Positions 1 through 11,800 of a stretch of 64,000 nt of DNA are shown here, piece after piece. Below the pieces are notes generated by a model that was not told the DNA's origin, searched no databases, and was given only the letters and a program-made list of their open reading frames with translations. Source of the stretch: Ectocarpus siliculosus (taxonomy: Eukaryota > Sar > Phaeophyceae > Ectocarpales > Ectocarpaceae); contig FN649729.1 of NCBI GenBank assembly GCA_000310025.1, positions 4,651,915-4,715,914 on the forward strand, in the 5' to 3' direction. Position 1 is the first letter of the stretch, and the number at the start of each line of letters is the position of its first letter. The position numbers and the translations under genes were made by a program.

Positions 1-133
1 GGCCCCCCCCCCCCCCTCCTCCCCCCCATCCCCTACCCCCCAGCACGAAAATACGTCTCTTGATCGACGCATGCCCATCTCTGCGCCGGGTTTGTTTGGC
101 TTTGTCTTGCAACTGGTGTTTTTTTGTTTGCAG

Positions 134-662
134 CGAGGAATACACCTTCCCTCCCGGGGCGTCGGGCATGGTGCCTATCCTGCACGGACCGGGTCTCAGG
201 ACGCAGGCGACGGTGAGTAGAGCGTTGCTGTCGTCGTTGTTGTCGTCGTCGTCGTTGTTGTTGTTGCTGCTGCTGCTCATATGCATACATGGACTGCTAT
301 AATAGTACACTTCTTTGGACAAGAAAAAACACAACTCTTTCCTCCCTTTTTCGTAGAACACGTACATGCATACGTACGTGGCATCTAATCTGTTTTCCGT
401 GCTTTACTGGGACTGACTCTTGACTCGTCAACTCAAGTGACGACGCGTGACTTTCATCTTCCATCTTCCATCTTCATTTCATGTATGTATTTTCCTCTGT
501 CAGGGAGTCATGGTTCGGCCGGGGGAGCGCGTCCGCGCGTCGGAGCGCTTCACTCCGCTGGACAACTCGAGCGTGGTGTTCGTCAAGCTGCAAGATGGGA
601 GGGGATGGATGCCCCTAAAGAGCCAGCACGGAGGACCCTCTACTATCCTGCAGGGGTGGTAA
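134..662 (+). CDS. C-terminal exons of an unrecognised protein (5' part outside window)
   Basis: Two exons are visible: 134-212 and 504-662, ending in TAA at 660-662. The first follows a T-rich stretch ending in CAG and finishes at a GTGAGT donor. The second follows a pyrimidine-rich CAG and opens in the matching phase. The peptide contains GASGMVPILHGPGLRT, then RPGERVRASERFTPLDN, then VFVKLQDGRGWMPLKSQ. The last piece, with its K-LxDGRGW core, looks like the end of a small SH3-like beta module, but I cannot name the family. The protein would end 50 residues after the second acceptor. No start codon is in the window, so the gene begins to the left. Function unknown. The splice model is read by eye. 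Confidence 0.55.
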
Positions 663-745
663 TATTGGATACCGCTGCACAAAGGGGCCCCGTGCTATCC
701 TCCAGGAATGGTAGTGGTGGGTACTGCTGCACAAAGCGGCCCCGT
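642..745 (+). repeat. Imperfect tandem duplication over the stop codon
   Basis: About 50 bp containing CTATCCT-CAGG...GGTA...CTGCACAAAG-GGCCCCGTG occurs twice in a row. The first copy carries the end of the left-edge coding region and its stop; the second lies in the 3' flank. Confidence 0.5.
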
Positions 746-3700
746 GATTACGAGACATCTACATTTGGTATGGGGCACTGTAAGGAAAGGGGCACCGGGG
801 TGCCGTCGTACTGTATGGAGGGGTACCGTTACGCCGAGGGCGCCGCAGGGATAAGAGCAAGGGGGCGCGTGACTTGCCGTCCCAACGATAGGGCGCCGTG
901 AGGAAAAGCAAAGGGATGTATTTGTACGTTTGTTTGAATTTTTTGGGGGTCACAGGGTGGGGGGGGTGGGGGGGGAATGTGAACACTCAACCCCGTACGG
1001 AGCCCGGACTATACCTAAAATGTCTACTTTACGAATCAAGTCCGTCCTCAAGTAATTTTGTTTGTGCGAGAACCGTCGCAGCGTGCAGTTTTTGCTCCTG
1101 CCGTCATCGCTGTTGCCGCAGTAGCGTAGCTTTCCCATCCCCTTGCGACAAGTCGGTCATGTGGAGTGTGTGCCAAATTTTAACGAAGAGAGGGGCGGCG
1201 GGTGCTGTTGAGTCGGCCAGTCCGTCGAGTGCAGCGAGCAATCTTTATAGATGTTTTTTAAAGGGTGCAAGCTAGCGCGTTTCTTCGCTCGGGCAGGTGG
1301 TCGCACCGTGTCGCGAGTATATCCCAACATATCGTAAGTCCCCGCGGCCATGTTTTTTTTGCAAGAAAAAAAGTGTGTAAAGGATTGTGTCTCCTCGGAC
1401 TCCCGTTTGTTTTGTTCTGTTGTTTTTTGTCTTTAGGGCACACTTCGGTTCGGACTCGTTATTAGAGAGGGTGGGTGGGGGTGGCTCCATCTATTGAAGG
1501 TGGACGTCACGGGAGCCAGCCTCTCGTTGCGTTTTTTCGCGGTTTGGTTTTGTGGGATGCGAGAGAGAGAGAGGTAGCCTGCCACGCCCGGCCGCGGGCT
1601 GACTGCTGCCCTGCTGCTCGGCGGCTAAGAAGGGTGTTCGACAATGCGGAGTTGTGTACCCGGGGCGTTGCTGTAGATGTCGACCGTGCCGCCTTATTGT
1701 CTCCTCGTGTGTCTCTTTATTGTATGGTTGTCACTGGTTTGTGTTGTCCTCGTGGAGGGTGTTTGGATGGTGGATGGTGTTTGGCCGCAGAGCAGCCCGG
1801 CGTGCGCTCGTGCTTAACCGTGGCCAGCGCTTCTCTTGTTCGTGTCTGCCGCACCAGCAGGCTGGCTGGCAGTCCTTTTTACGGAGCCACTTCCGCGTCG
1901 CCATCTCTGTGTCGTGTCCTGTGGTACCTACCCTGGCGAAATGTCCTTACGACCTTCGTTCATATCGATGGTAGTTCCTTCACAAGCTCTCCCGGGAGCG
2001 TAGAACCAAAGCTAGCTAGCGCAGTAGATGGAAAGGCGGGGTGTGTGCCGGGAAGGGAAGGGGGGGGGAGGATACGTGCACACCCTGGAAGCCAGACCTG
2101 GTATTTTTACAGAAGGCTGGCTGTCCGAAAACACATGTACGGCTGGCTCAGCGGATGTACGGCTGGCTCAGCGATGATTTCAGTGAGAGCGATAGCTTGG
2201 GTTGCACGACCGTCTAGTGCGTAGGAGACGAACGGAAGAAGATGCAAGAAAAAAGTGATGCGGCGGTGGATTGGGCCATGGCCCATCCATCGTCCCATGT
2301 TTCCCTGGAGAGGGGTTGCTAGATTCCGCGTGGGGGACGTGCTGTTGCTAAGAAGGTCGTTCGCCACGGCGGGGTGGATGAAGAATGTCGTCGAACGCAC
2401 CCGTCTGTCTGTTGGTAGACCTTCTTCCAAATCGGATATTTTTTCGGCTTGCAGCGGGCGGTAGGTACAATAATCAGTCTCAGACGGAAGCCGTGAGTAG
2501 GGGTAGGTGGTAAGATGGATGGATGGATGGATGGATGGATGGATTGATGGATGTACCCAACGTGTTTTTTGGCTGTATCAGGAGGGAGGAGGTGTTGTGG
2601 GTCTCGATGGTGATGATGATGGCGATGAGAGTTGAAGTTTGTGTTTTCCAACCTTGTCACCTTGGGGCTGCCATACCGTGCGCTTTTCTGGCGCGCTCGC
2701 GGTTGAGCGGGAATCAACGCAAGAAGTTTGTTGTGTGAAAATAACTACCAGGTAGATGGTAATCCCTTGCATATATTTATTTGTATTCTCGATTTTTATT
2801 TGGGACCTGTGCCGGAGTCAGAAGAAAGAGCGGAAGGGAGTTGCGCCGTTGGTGGCCTTTTTTCTGTTTAGTACTGGCCGGCTTTGCTGTTCTTGGTGTA
2901 GATAACACGCTAGAGGCGTGGCATTTCTTTGTCTCTTTTGCGCTGATGCGTCTTTTAATATGTTGGTGAGTTCTGTCAAGCAAGCACAAAAAGCGTGGAT
3001 GATTTAACTTTGCCGAAAGTGGTGGTGTTCTCATGCGTACGTACGCACGTTTTTTTTTTTTTCTTCTTGGCATGGATTGGCTTTGTCATCATTCCTGTCT
3101 CATCTTGAACCAAATGGATCGCGAGCGTTTGGTGTGTGTGGCGAGAGGGACGGGTAGCTTTGGTGGGCTGGTCGTTTCTCCGGTCTCGAGATATATACAC
3201 GTACATTACCGTATATAGTAAGCGACTGCTGCTGCTGCTGCTGGCACGTAGTTGTGGTCGTCGTTGTCGCTATCTGTTCTTCTCTTTTTTTCTCTGTGGC
3301 ATGCACGTCTATTACATGTTTAGTTATCTTCATGGCAAGAAATGAATGTCATCACGGCGTGTGTGGGGGGGGTAGCCCTTAGTTCTTCCTTCTTCGCGAC
3401 GGTTGCCATTCGGCGACCGGTGTGTGGCCGTAGGATGGGGGCCTCGCTTCATTTGGAAATGACGTGCCCCTTAGGTTAAAGTCTCTTGGTTTTTGGGTGA
3501 GCCATTGTAGCTCCATTTTGGATGACGGACCACACAGGATGAGAAACAATATAAAAACAAACAAAAGAAAGTTGTTCCTAAGCTCCTTTTTTTTTGGTGT
3601 GGCGTTGCTTTGTCTTGCTTGTTTTTTTCCTTTGCCCCCGGCGTGCGTGATGACGATTGATGATGCGAATAGGGGCGGTGATTTTGAATTGTTGGAGGGA

Positions 3701-4492
3701 GGGAAAGTGTTTCATTCAGGTTCCTTAGCCGGGGGCGACTATTCTGCCTAACTGCACTGACTGCTGCCTGTCTGTACCTACTTAGTTAATGGCAACGGGC
3801 GACGGCACAAGAGACTGTCATGAATTTCACCGACACAGAAGGAGTGAAGATCAGATTTCATTGATTGATGGGAGGACGGGGGTGGTAAGAATAATAGTGG
3901 ACCGACTAGCCGTCGTGTCGCGCTTTGTGTTTTATTCTATTCGCAAGCAAGCGTTTGGTATGTGGGTGCGTTAGAGTGTAGCCGCGTTGCACGGAAAGAA
4001 AGGAAATCTATCGCACCTGCTTACTTTTCTTTGTTGTTCCTGCTGCTGCTGCTGCCGCTACTGCTGCTGTTGTTTTTGTTGTGGTCACGGCAATCTCTGG
4101 CGGCAGCCTCCGGCGGACGGAAGGCCAAACCAAGCCGTATTTTATTGCGTTACCTCGGGACGAATAAGATGACCTTGTATGGTTCAAAATAATACTCTAT
4201 ACAGATTGGAGCTTGAGGGCGGTTGTTGGTGTGTGTGCATGTGTTCGTTCGTATGTAGCATTTCCCAACTTGCTGCTTGCCCTTCAGCCTGCCTTGTGAA
4301 ATATTTCTTTCTTTCTTCGTTGTTTTTGGGGCGTGCGATTTTTCTAGGTATGTACTTACGTGCGTAGTATGAGCGATTAACTCCAGCAAGACACGTTGGC
4401 AAGTGTTGCGATGTGTAGGTGTGGAGCAAGAACTTTACTAATACATGTGTTCACGACACAAAACTCGAGAGAGGTTTTCTGCCCGGAATTTA

Positions 4493-4642
4493 GCTGGCCC
4501 AGCAACAACAGCACTGTTTTTGTTTTCCGAGGGTCCTCCATACACACGCGCATATTATTATATTGATGCTGGCCCAGCAACAACAGCACTTTTTTTGTTT
4601 TCCGAGGGTCCTCCATACACACGCGCATATTATTATATTGAT
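4493..4642 (+). repeat. 75-bp tandem duplication, two copies
   Basis: Copies at 4493-4567 and 4568-4642 both begin GCTGGCCCAGCAAC and are identical except for one G/T difference in the poly-T tract. It is a recent duplication in non-coding DNA. Confidence 0.9.
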
Positions 4643-5681
4643 GCTTGTGCGTGCTGTGCGTGATTGGACAACTATATATTATAATACATGGAAGTCTAAG
4701 TATATTCCTCGCGGCATCGTTTCTTGCTCCTGAGCGGGAAGGTCTTCATACATACATCGACACATACATGATCACTCTCGTGCGCCCGGCGTTCAGAAGA
4801 TAACAAGACCCACGCCGTCAGCCGTAACCTCTACCACTAGGTACTAGGTCGACAGAACGGCCCGCGTTTGAGTTGAGAACCGAGGAGTTGAGAAAAATTG
4901 GGCCTAAAAAAAATCAATACTTCGAATCTAAAAAAAATAACCTGAGCAACGAGGACGCAGCAGGCTACCGTGGTCATTGAGGACCATTTTGCGATCTCGG
5001 TTAAGAACCCCGATCGATACTCTAAACCTATATAATATATAGTTGCAAATCGTAGCATGAGCCTAGGATCTACTGTAAGAACCCCCCCCTCGGCAGAAAC
5101 TATGATGGTAGAGGTCGCGTTGTGTGCTGGGACGCTGGGACCTAGAAGCAGCGAACTCGTAAATCGTCCGAATTTATCTAAAGTTTTTGATTTGTTTGTA
5201 GGAGAAAGCCGGCAATCATCATCCAGGCATGTATGTTCTGGGAGCAACAAGGTAGGCTCGTAAGTTCTTCTCACGCTGCCATCCCGCGTACTCACTATTT
5301 TTCCCGGTACAGCAGTACTCAGACAATCAATAGTGTTCGCTTGGTATATGCTGTACACACAGATATACATCGATAGAGGCAGCAGTAGATGCCCTCTTCC
5401 ATGATGTACTTCGTGGCTAGGGTGTATGTTTTGTATGTATGTTGTCGTTGTTGTTGGTTGTTTTCTTGTACGACTACTTTATGTGAGGACAAAAACAGCA
5501 AGCAGCTGTACTAATGAAAGAAGGTAGACTAAGTCTAGTCGTTGAAAACATGACTGACTTTGGAGGGGGAGCAGCAGGAAGGCGAAACAACCAACCAACG
5601 CCCGCAACAAGCTGGTATTGAAAAGAAGACCACAGGCAAGCAGGGCGGGGGGGAATCGTGCCCCACCCCCATCCCCGCGTC

Positions 5682-5689
5682 TTCTGGAA
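5682..5689 (+). promoter_or_regulatory. Possible heat-shock element core (TTCTGGAA)
   Basis: TTCTGGAA matches the inverted dimer TTCnnGAA of heat-shock factor sites and lies about 140 bp before the HSP90 start codon. Only two units are clear, whereas functional elements usually have three or more, so this is suggestive. I see no TATA box nearby. Confidence 0.25.
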
Positions 5690-5825
5690 AAAGCAAAAAC
5701 GCCTCATAATATGTTTTTGGCGATTGCTCCGCTTTGCTCTCGTGGCAGCCACACACACACAACGCGTCAAATCTACACCAAACTCTCGGTAGCACTACGC
5801 AAGCGCGCCCCTCAAGAGCAGCACG

Positions 5826-8800
5826 ATGGCCGAACCACAAACTACCCCGGCAGCCGAGGCGGAGACCTTCGCTTTCTCGGCCGACATCAACCAGCTTCTG
5901 TCGCTGATCATCAACACTTTTTACTCCAACAAGGAGGTGAGGTTTGAGCCCGGACCAAACTGGCCGTACACAGAGCTCACCAACCACTTCCAAAGCCTTA
6001 GGGGCCGTGGATAGCAGCGGTGGCGGTTACAGAAATGCAGGAGAGAAGTATCTCTCTGCGAGGAAGTGCTCCCTTGCCTCCCTGCTGGTTGATTTTTGGT
6101 GGCGGCTGAGTGTTTTTCGGCGGCGTGTGGGGGATAGTGAGGTGGGCCGCTTTTTTCGAGATCCTCTTCGCTCTCGTCCAGCGAGAGACTCGAGCAGTAT
6201 CCGCCTCGGGAATTCCGTAAAAGGTCATGGGCCTGCTTGCCTTTTGCGAAAAACAACCAGCGGGAAAGCCTTCCCATTGCAAGCCTGTCAGTCGGCCGCC
6301 GGAATCGAAGATTTTGGTAGCAGGGCGACGGCCTTAGTCCGGATCGGGCAAAAGAGCCAAGCGGGAAACAAAGAAAACCATGAGATGGTCCTGCGTGGAG
6401 TTTCTAGAACAAAGCTGGCAGCAGCGCCGGTGCTCCGCTGGTTGGCGCCGTTACCCCCTCGATTCCAATTCTTTCGCTGGACACGCACGCGTCCGGTTGC
6501 GCCTGCGGGTTGCTGTGCATGCCCCTTGCCGGGCTTCCTGCGGCAAGAGGGTTTATTTGGCGAGAGGTATCCGAGTGTTTGGATGTGCCACCCAACCAAA
6601 AAAGTATCCTTGGTTCCCGGCTGTGCAGAATTTCACCCGCTCTCCGACCGACCTTTCTCTCTCTCGTCTTCTTTTTTGAAACAGATCTTCCTCCGTGAGC
6701 TCATCTCCAACTCCAGCGATGCCCTCGACAAGATTCGATACCAGTCCCTCACGGACAAGGCAGTGTTGGACTCGGAGCCAAGCATGGAGATCCGTGTCAT
6801 CCCCGACAAGGTGTGTGTGTGTGTGTTTTGCAAGGGAAAGAAAGTGGTGTCTTCTTTTTTTATCAATCTTGTTGGCCTGTCAGCTGACAACGAGACGGCG
6901 GCGGCTGAAAAAAAAAAAATGGCGCGTAAATTTCGGTGGCTGGTGTGTGGCGGCTCTCGATTAACCCGCTCCGGTAGTGCAGACACATCATACCCAGCCT
7001 GTGATTGTATCTGCTTTCTGTCCGTGATGTAAGTTCGTCTCTGAGAAGGGACGAGAGTCAATTCAGCCGTGGCCTACTCGGACGGATATGATGGGTTGAT
7101 TGAACGAGTCTCACCCGTCGTGGACCAGACCCTTGGTTTAGAACATTTTTGACGTCATCTACGTAACCAAAACAACAATCGGATGGGTTGCATGTAGTCT
7201 TTCTGTGTGTGTATTTGCTCTCCGTAATCTACAACGGCACAGCGTGTGTCCTGCAGCAGATTGTGTGTACGTGTGTACACGCGGCCTTGCACGATTGCCA
7301 ACCTTACCCGACTTTTCTCAAAATGGATCGGAGTCGGGGTTTGTGATTCTCTCGCTGCCTCCAACCTCGCATGCATACTGCTGCTGTGTCATGTCGCGAT
7401 TTTGAACATCGAAACACCGCCTTGCGTCCACTGCTGTGTACGAATGGCTGTTTGGTGGAGGCGGTCGGTCGCTGCTCGAACCACTGCTGTCGCCGACAAC
7501 CAGTATACGTAAGAAAGTGCCACCCATTGTTTGCAAGGTCATGATCCGGTCCATCTGTACAGCACACACCGGATTACAGCAATTGATTTGTGTATGGCAT
7601 TGCGGTCTAATATTGACCGACTGCTGTGGATACGGTGCACCGCAGGCGAACAACACGTTGACCATCGAGGACTCCGGTATCGGCATGACGAAGGCTGACC
7701 TGGTGAACAACCTCGGTACCATCGCCAAGTCGGGCACCAAGGCCTTCATGGAGGCCCTCAGCGCCGGAGCCGACATCAGGTACCATTGTAGCCTGCAATG
7801 TATGGAATTTTTCTTTGCCCTGGCTATGAGATAATATTGCAATGGTAGCGACAGGAAGGCAACAGCACGACGAGTGTCGATGTGATTCCATGCTTGGCAG
7901 GTGTACCGTTAGCGTGGACACTCTGCGCGGGGCTTCCATAGTTTTTCTTGTTTCTGTTTTAAATTCAGTAACTCAAGCGAAAGCGGGGAGAAACGTGGTG
8001 TCCTCCTGTGTAGCTTGTTCCAATTGTTGGAAGAGTTCCTTCATACCGGCTTGTATTATTATAGTCGCCTCAGCCTTCCACAACCATGCCTTACACCATT
8101 GGTGCCTCTGCTTTTGTAGACACGTTTCTGACACCGTCTTCTGCGTGCACTGGTTGTCGTGCAGCATGATCGGCCAATTCGGAGTTGGTTTCTACTCGGC
8201 CTACCTGGTTGCCGACAAGGTTACGGTCACCTCCAAGAGCAACGACGATGAGCAGCACACTTGGGAGTCCTCCGCGGGCGGCTCGTTCACGGTTACCCAG
8301 GTGCGACCCGTGGACTAAAGACTCGGGCAATGGTGTTTTTGCCATTGACCACTGCTGCTTGGGATCGTTTTTGCCCGATTGGCGACCGCTGTTTGGGGTG
8401 GGATTTTGACGGACGTCGCTCTTACCGATTGACTTTCAAAGCAGATTGCCTTCTAATGTCGCCTCAGAATGTCGTTCGTTCGCTGAGCATGTATGTTGGT
8501 ACTGGTGTCTTTGCTTTTTCACTTCAACCGTGTACCTCTCTTCAAAAGCAACATCCATGAACAGTAATGGCGATGTATGAATCGAATTCCGACAAATTGA
8601 CGTAGGCGTACGTCTGTTATTGTTGCATGTGCCTTACTCATGAAACTCATGCGGTTACTCTATGCAGCAAAAGGGAAAGCGCAGCTGACCGTTGAACAAG
8701 TGTGCAGGTTCGGCTGTCCGTTGCTAGCCCTATGCCTTGTGCAAGAGAACGATATGAAAGTTCACGCTCTCTCAAAATGTACTTGCTTCCGCTTGACACA

Positions 8801-11800
8801 AAATCCCTCCCCATCGTGATGGAATACGCGAAAATCGTCGTATCGTCGCATTCCATCAAGATGATGAAGAATTGCGTGTCAAGCCGAACCTGTGACACCC
8901 TGCTTGCCGTCGTGTCGCGGAATGGAATGTCACCTACGAATACCGTACCCCATCACAACTTGTGACACCCTGCTTGCCGTCATTTCGCGGAATGGAATCT
9001 TGTCGCCGAAAAACGTACCCGTACCGTCTATCAGGACGGGCCGGACGCCAAGCCCGTCGGCCGGGGAACCCGCATCGAGCTGGTCCTGAAGGAGGACATG
9101 GCGGAGTTCCTCGAGGAGAGGAAGGTCAAGGACCTCGTCAAGAAGCACTCGGAGTTCATCGGGTTCCCGATCAAGCTTTACACGGAGAAGACCACCGAGA
9201 AGGAGGTTACCGATGACGAGGACGAGGCGGACGATGAGGACGAGGACAAGGAGCCTAAGGTATGTGGTGTGTAGGTGTTGGGTGTCTTGCGCACCGTCGA
9301 TGAAGGTTTCTGCGTTCGTTGGGATGCTTGTTGATAATTGGTTCTTCTGAGGAATTGTGCGTCTGAAGAGATCCAGAAATACTATTAAGACCCACTCGAG
9401 GTAAGACGGCCTCCGCAGTTGACAGAAAGATGGTCACCGTCGTAAGTTTCGACCTCATTTGTTTGTTCCTTCTTCTGAAATAGTCGATGGAAGAGCGGTC
9501 AGATGGATGGCACCTGATGGGGCACTCTCTCGTGTCCGCCTCTCTTTCTCTTCTTTTTGAGTCCCATGAACCCTTTAGGATTTAGATGTGCGATTGTATA
9601 TATATTTTTTTTTGCTCGAGGTGACGAGAAAGTCTTCTTTCCCCAAACATGACCGACCATGTCTTGAACCCGAAAGAGCCGGCCCCGCCAAGCCAGAGGG
9701 TGTCCGGTTAACTCTGATCGAGCAATGAACAATGACAATTAGCAGTTACTATTCTAGTGAGGAGCATTGTTTTAGCCATGTGTTGAATCATATCAGATGA
9801 CTTGGTGTATGTGGTGCTCTTCCATCGATTGGATGTCCCTCATACAGCCCGTTTGACAACTGTACATTGATGTATTCACGCGATCGATATGCGGCCACTT
9901 GTATTTCATCTTCGGTGTACGAACGTATGACGCTAGCCTGCTGTGCCTAATTACTCTTTTTTTTTGTTCCAGAAATTGAAGCCCTTGGTGTGGCTGCCCG
10001 TGTTTGCCCAAATTTAGTTCCACATCGTTTTAGAATGATCCCACGTTGGTTTTGTGCCACCCATTCTGGCAAGATCAACCCCCCTGCCCACAAATCTCTA
10101 CCTTAGCGTGTATCAGAGGCTTAACAATGGTGTCTCTCTTGTAATGGTGTTCAATACGAATTTCGCTCTGCTCTACAGGTGGAGGACGTGGACGAATCGG
10201 AGGGCAAGGAGAAGAAGACCAAGAAGATCAAGGAGGTGTCCCACGAGTGGGAGCACCTGAACCAGCAGAAGCCCATCTGGATGCGCAAGTCCGAGGAGGT
10301 CACCCACGACGACTACGCGGCGTTCTACAAGTCTCTCAGCAACGACTGGGAGGACCACGCGGCGGTGAAGCACTTCTCCGTCGAGGGGCAGCTCGAGTTC
10401 CGATCTGTCCTCTTCGTGCCCAAGCGCGCGCCGTTCGACATGTTTGAGGGCGGAACCAAGAAGAAGCACAACAACATCAAGCTGTGAGTAGTTGCTGGTT
10501 GTCGTGTGCTCGGCTATGTGGAGCATTTTTGTTGAGGTGTACGCGCTTTGTTGGGAACGGCCGGATGAGTCGGTGTCGACTTTGTACGGTATCGTTTTTT
10601 CCTTAAGGTGGGAAAGCGGCGGAATTCTTTTATTCACCTCGAGATTTGGGAGATTCGATTTCGTGTTGGGAGGAAAGAAGAGAGTTGACGATCGGCTACT
10701 GGTTCGCTGGTATTTCCTGTTCGCTTTGGAAACACATGGTTAATTTGTGCTCGTTGGACAAACATGGCACTGCAGATTTTTTTTGTAGGCCCTGTTGTAC
10801 GCCACTGCACAAGCAGTGGGCAGGGTAAACGCTGATAATGGTCTACCATACTATAATAGCCTTATTTGCCCATCTCCTTGATGGCAGTGTTGTACAAGGT
10901 GCCTAACCGCGGCTATTTGTCCCCTTTTATACCGCAGGTACGTGCGGAGGGTGTTCATCATGGACAACTGCGAGGACCTGATGCCCGAGTACCTGCAGTT
11001 CGTGAAGGGTGTCGTTGACTCGGAGGACCTGCCCCTCAACATCTCCCGCGAGAGCCTCCAGCAGAACAAGATCCTCCGCGTGATCCGAAAGAACCTTGTG
11101 AAGAAGTCGGTCGAGCTCTTCAACGAGCTCGCTGAGGACGCTGATAAGTACAAGAAGGTGTGTTGTCTTGTATGATACATTGGCGTACGTGTGCTCGTTG
11201 ATGGTTGGGTGCGTGTATTGCATCGTTTGTTTGGCCTGAAGATCCTTAACATTGACCGGCCGTACCGGCCGATGATAACATGTTGGGCGGTAACCTCAAC
11301 GATAAAACATGTATCGGGCCATAGACTTTGCTCGTCGAATAGTGCGACAACGTCTTTTTGGGGTGAAAGTCCCATTTTGGCGATTGTCGTTAACAGCAGT
11401 CGGTCGTGCCCGTATTTCGATTTGTTCCTCCCCTAAAGCTTTGCACATTTGGTGTTGGCGTATCGTCTGTGGCTGCTCAATATCCGATTGGTATGTCATA
11501 CGACTCGATCACATGTGTGGACTCTCACGTGCCACTCTTTTTTTTTTTTTTCAGTTCTACGAGGCGTTCGCGAAGAACCTCAAGCTGGGCATCCACGAGG
11601 ACGCCGCCAACCGTGCGAAGCTCGCCAAGCTCCTCCGTTACCACTCCACCAAGAGCGGCGAGGAGATGACCTCCCTCGACGACTACGTCGCAAGGTATAC
11701 ATGTACATGCGCACATTACCAAAGTAGACAACACAAAACCAAGCTTCTCATGAGCGTCGTGCACATGAAGCGGGCAGTGCTATGATTTTGAAATGATGAG

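Larger units (their letters stand above)
663..5825 (+). other. Intergenic region upstream of HSP90
   Basis: No coding region is supported over these 5.2 kb. The sequence is T-rich with poly-T/poly-A runs and short repeats: a duplicated 20-mer near 2133-2172, a GATG tetranucleotide array at about 2514-2553, CTG/TTG tracts near 4036-4080, and a 75-bp tandem duplication at 4493-4642. It presumably holds the 3' UTR of the left gene and the HSP90 promoter. Open frames here, up to 249 codons, lack recognisable domains. Confidence 0.5.

Noticed and set aside
1475-2224. 249-codon plus-strand open frame
   Set aside because: No domain, Cys/Arg-rich composition of random GC sequence, no splice context.
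4837-5370. 177-codon minus-strand open frame upstream of HSP90
   Set aside because: No recognisable motif; AT-rich with no coding-like third-position bias.
5944-7032. 362-codon plus-strand open frame
   Set aside because: It starts inside HSP90 intron 1 and runs through exon 2 and intron 2. The HSP90 exon chain explains the coding part, and the rest is intron.
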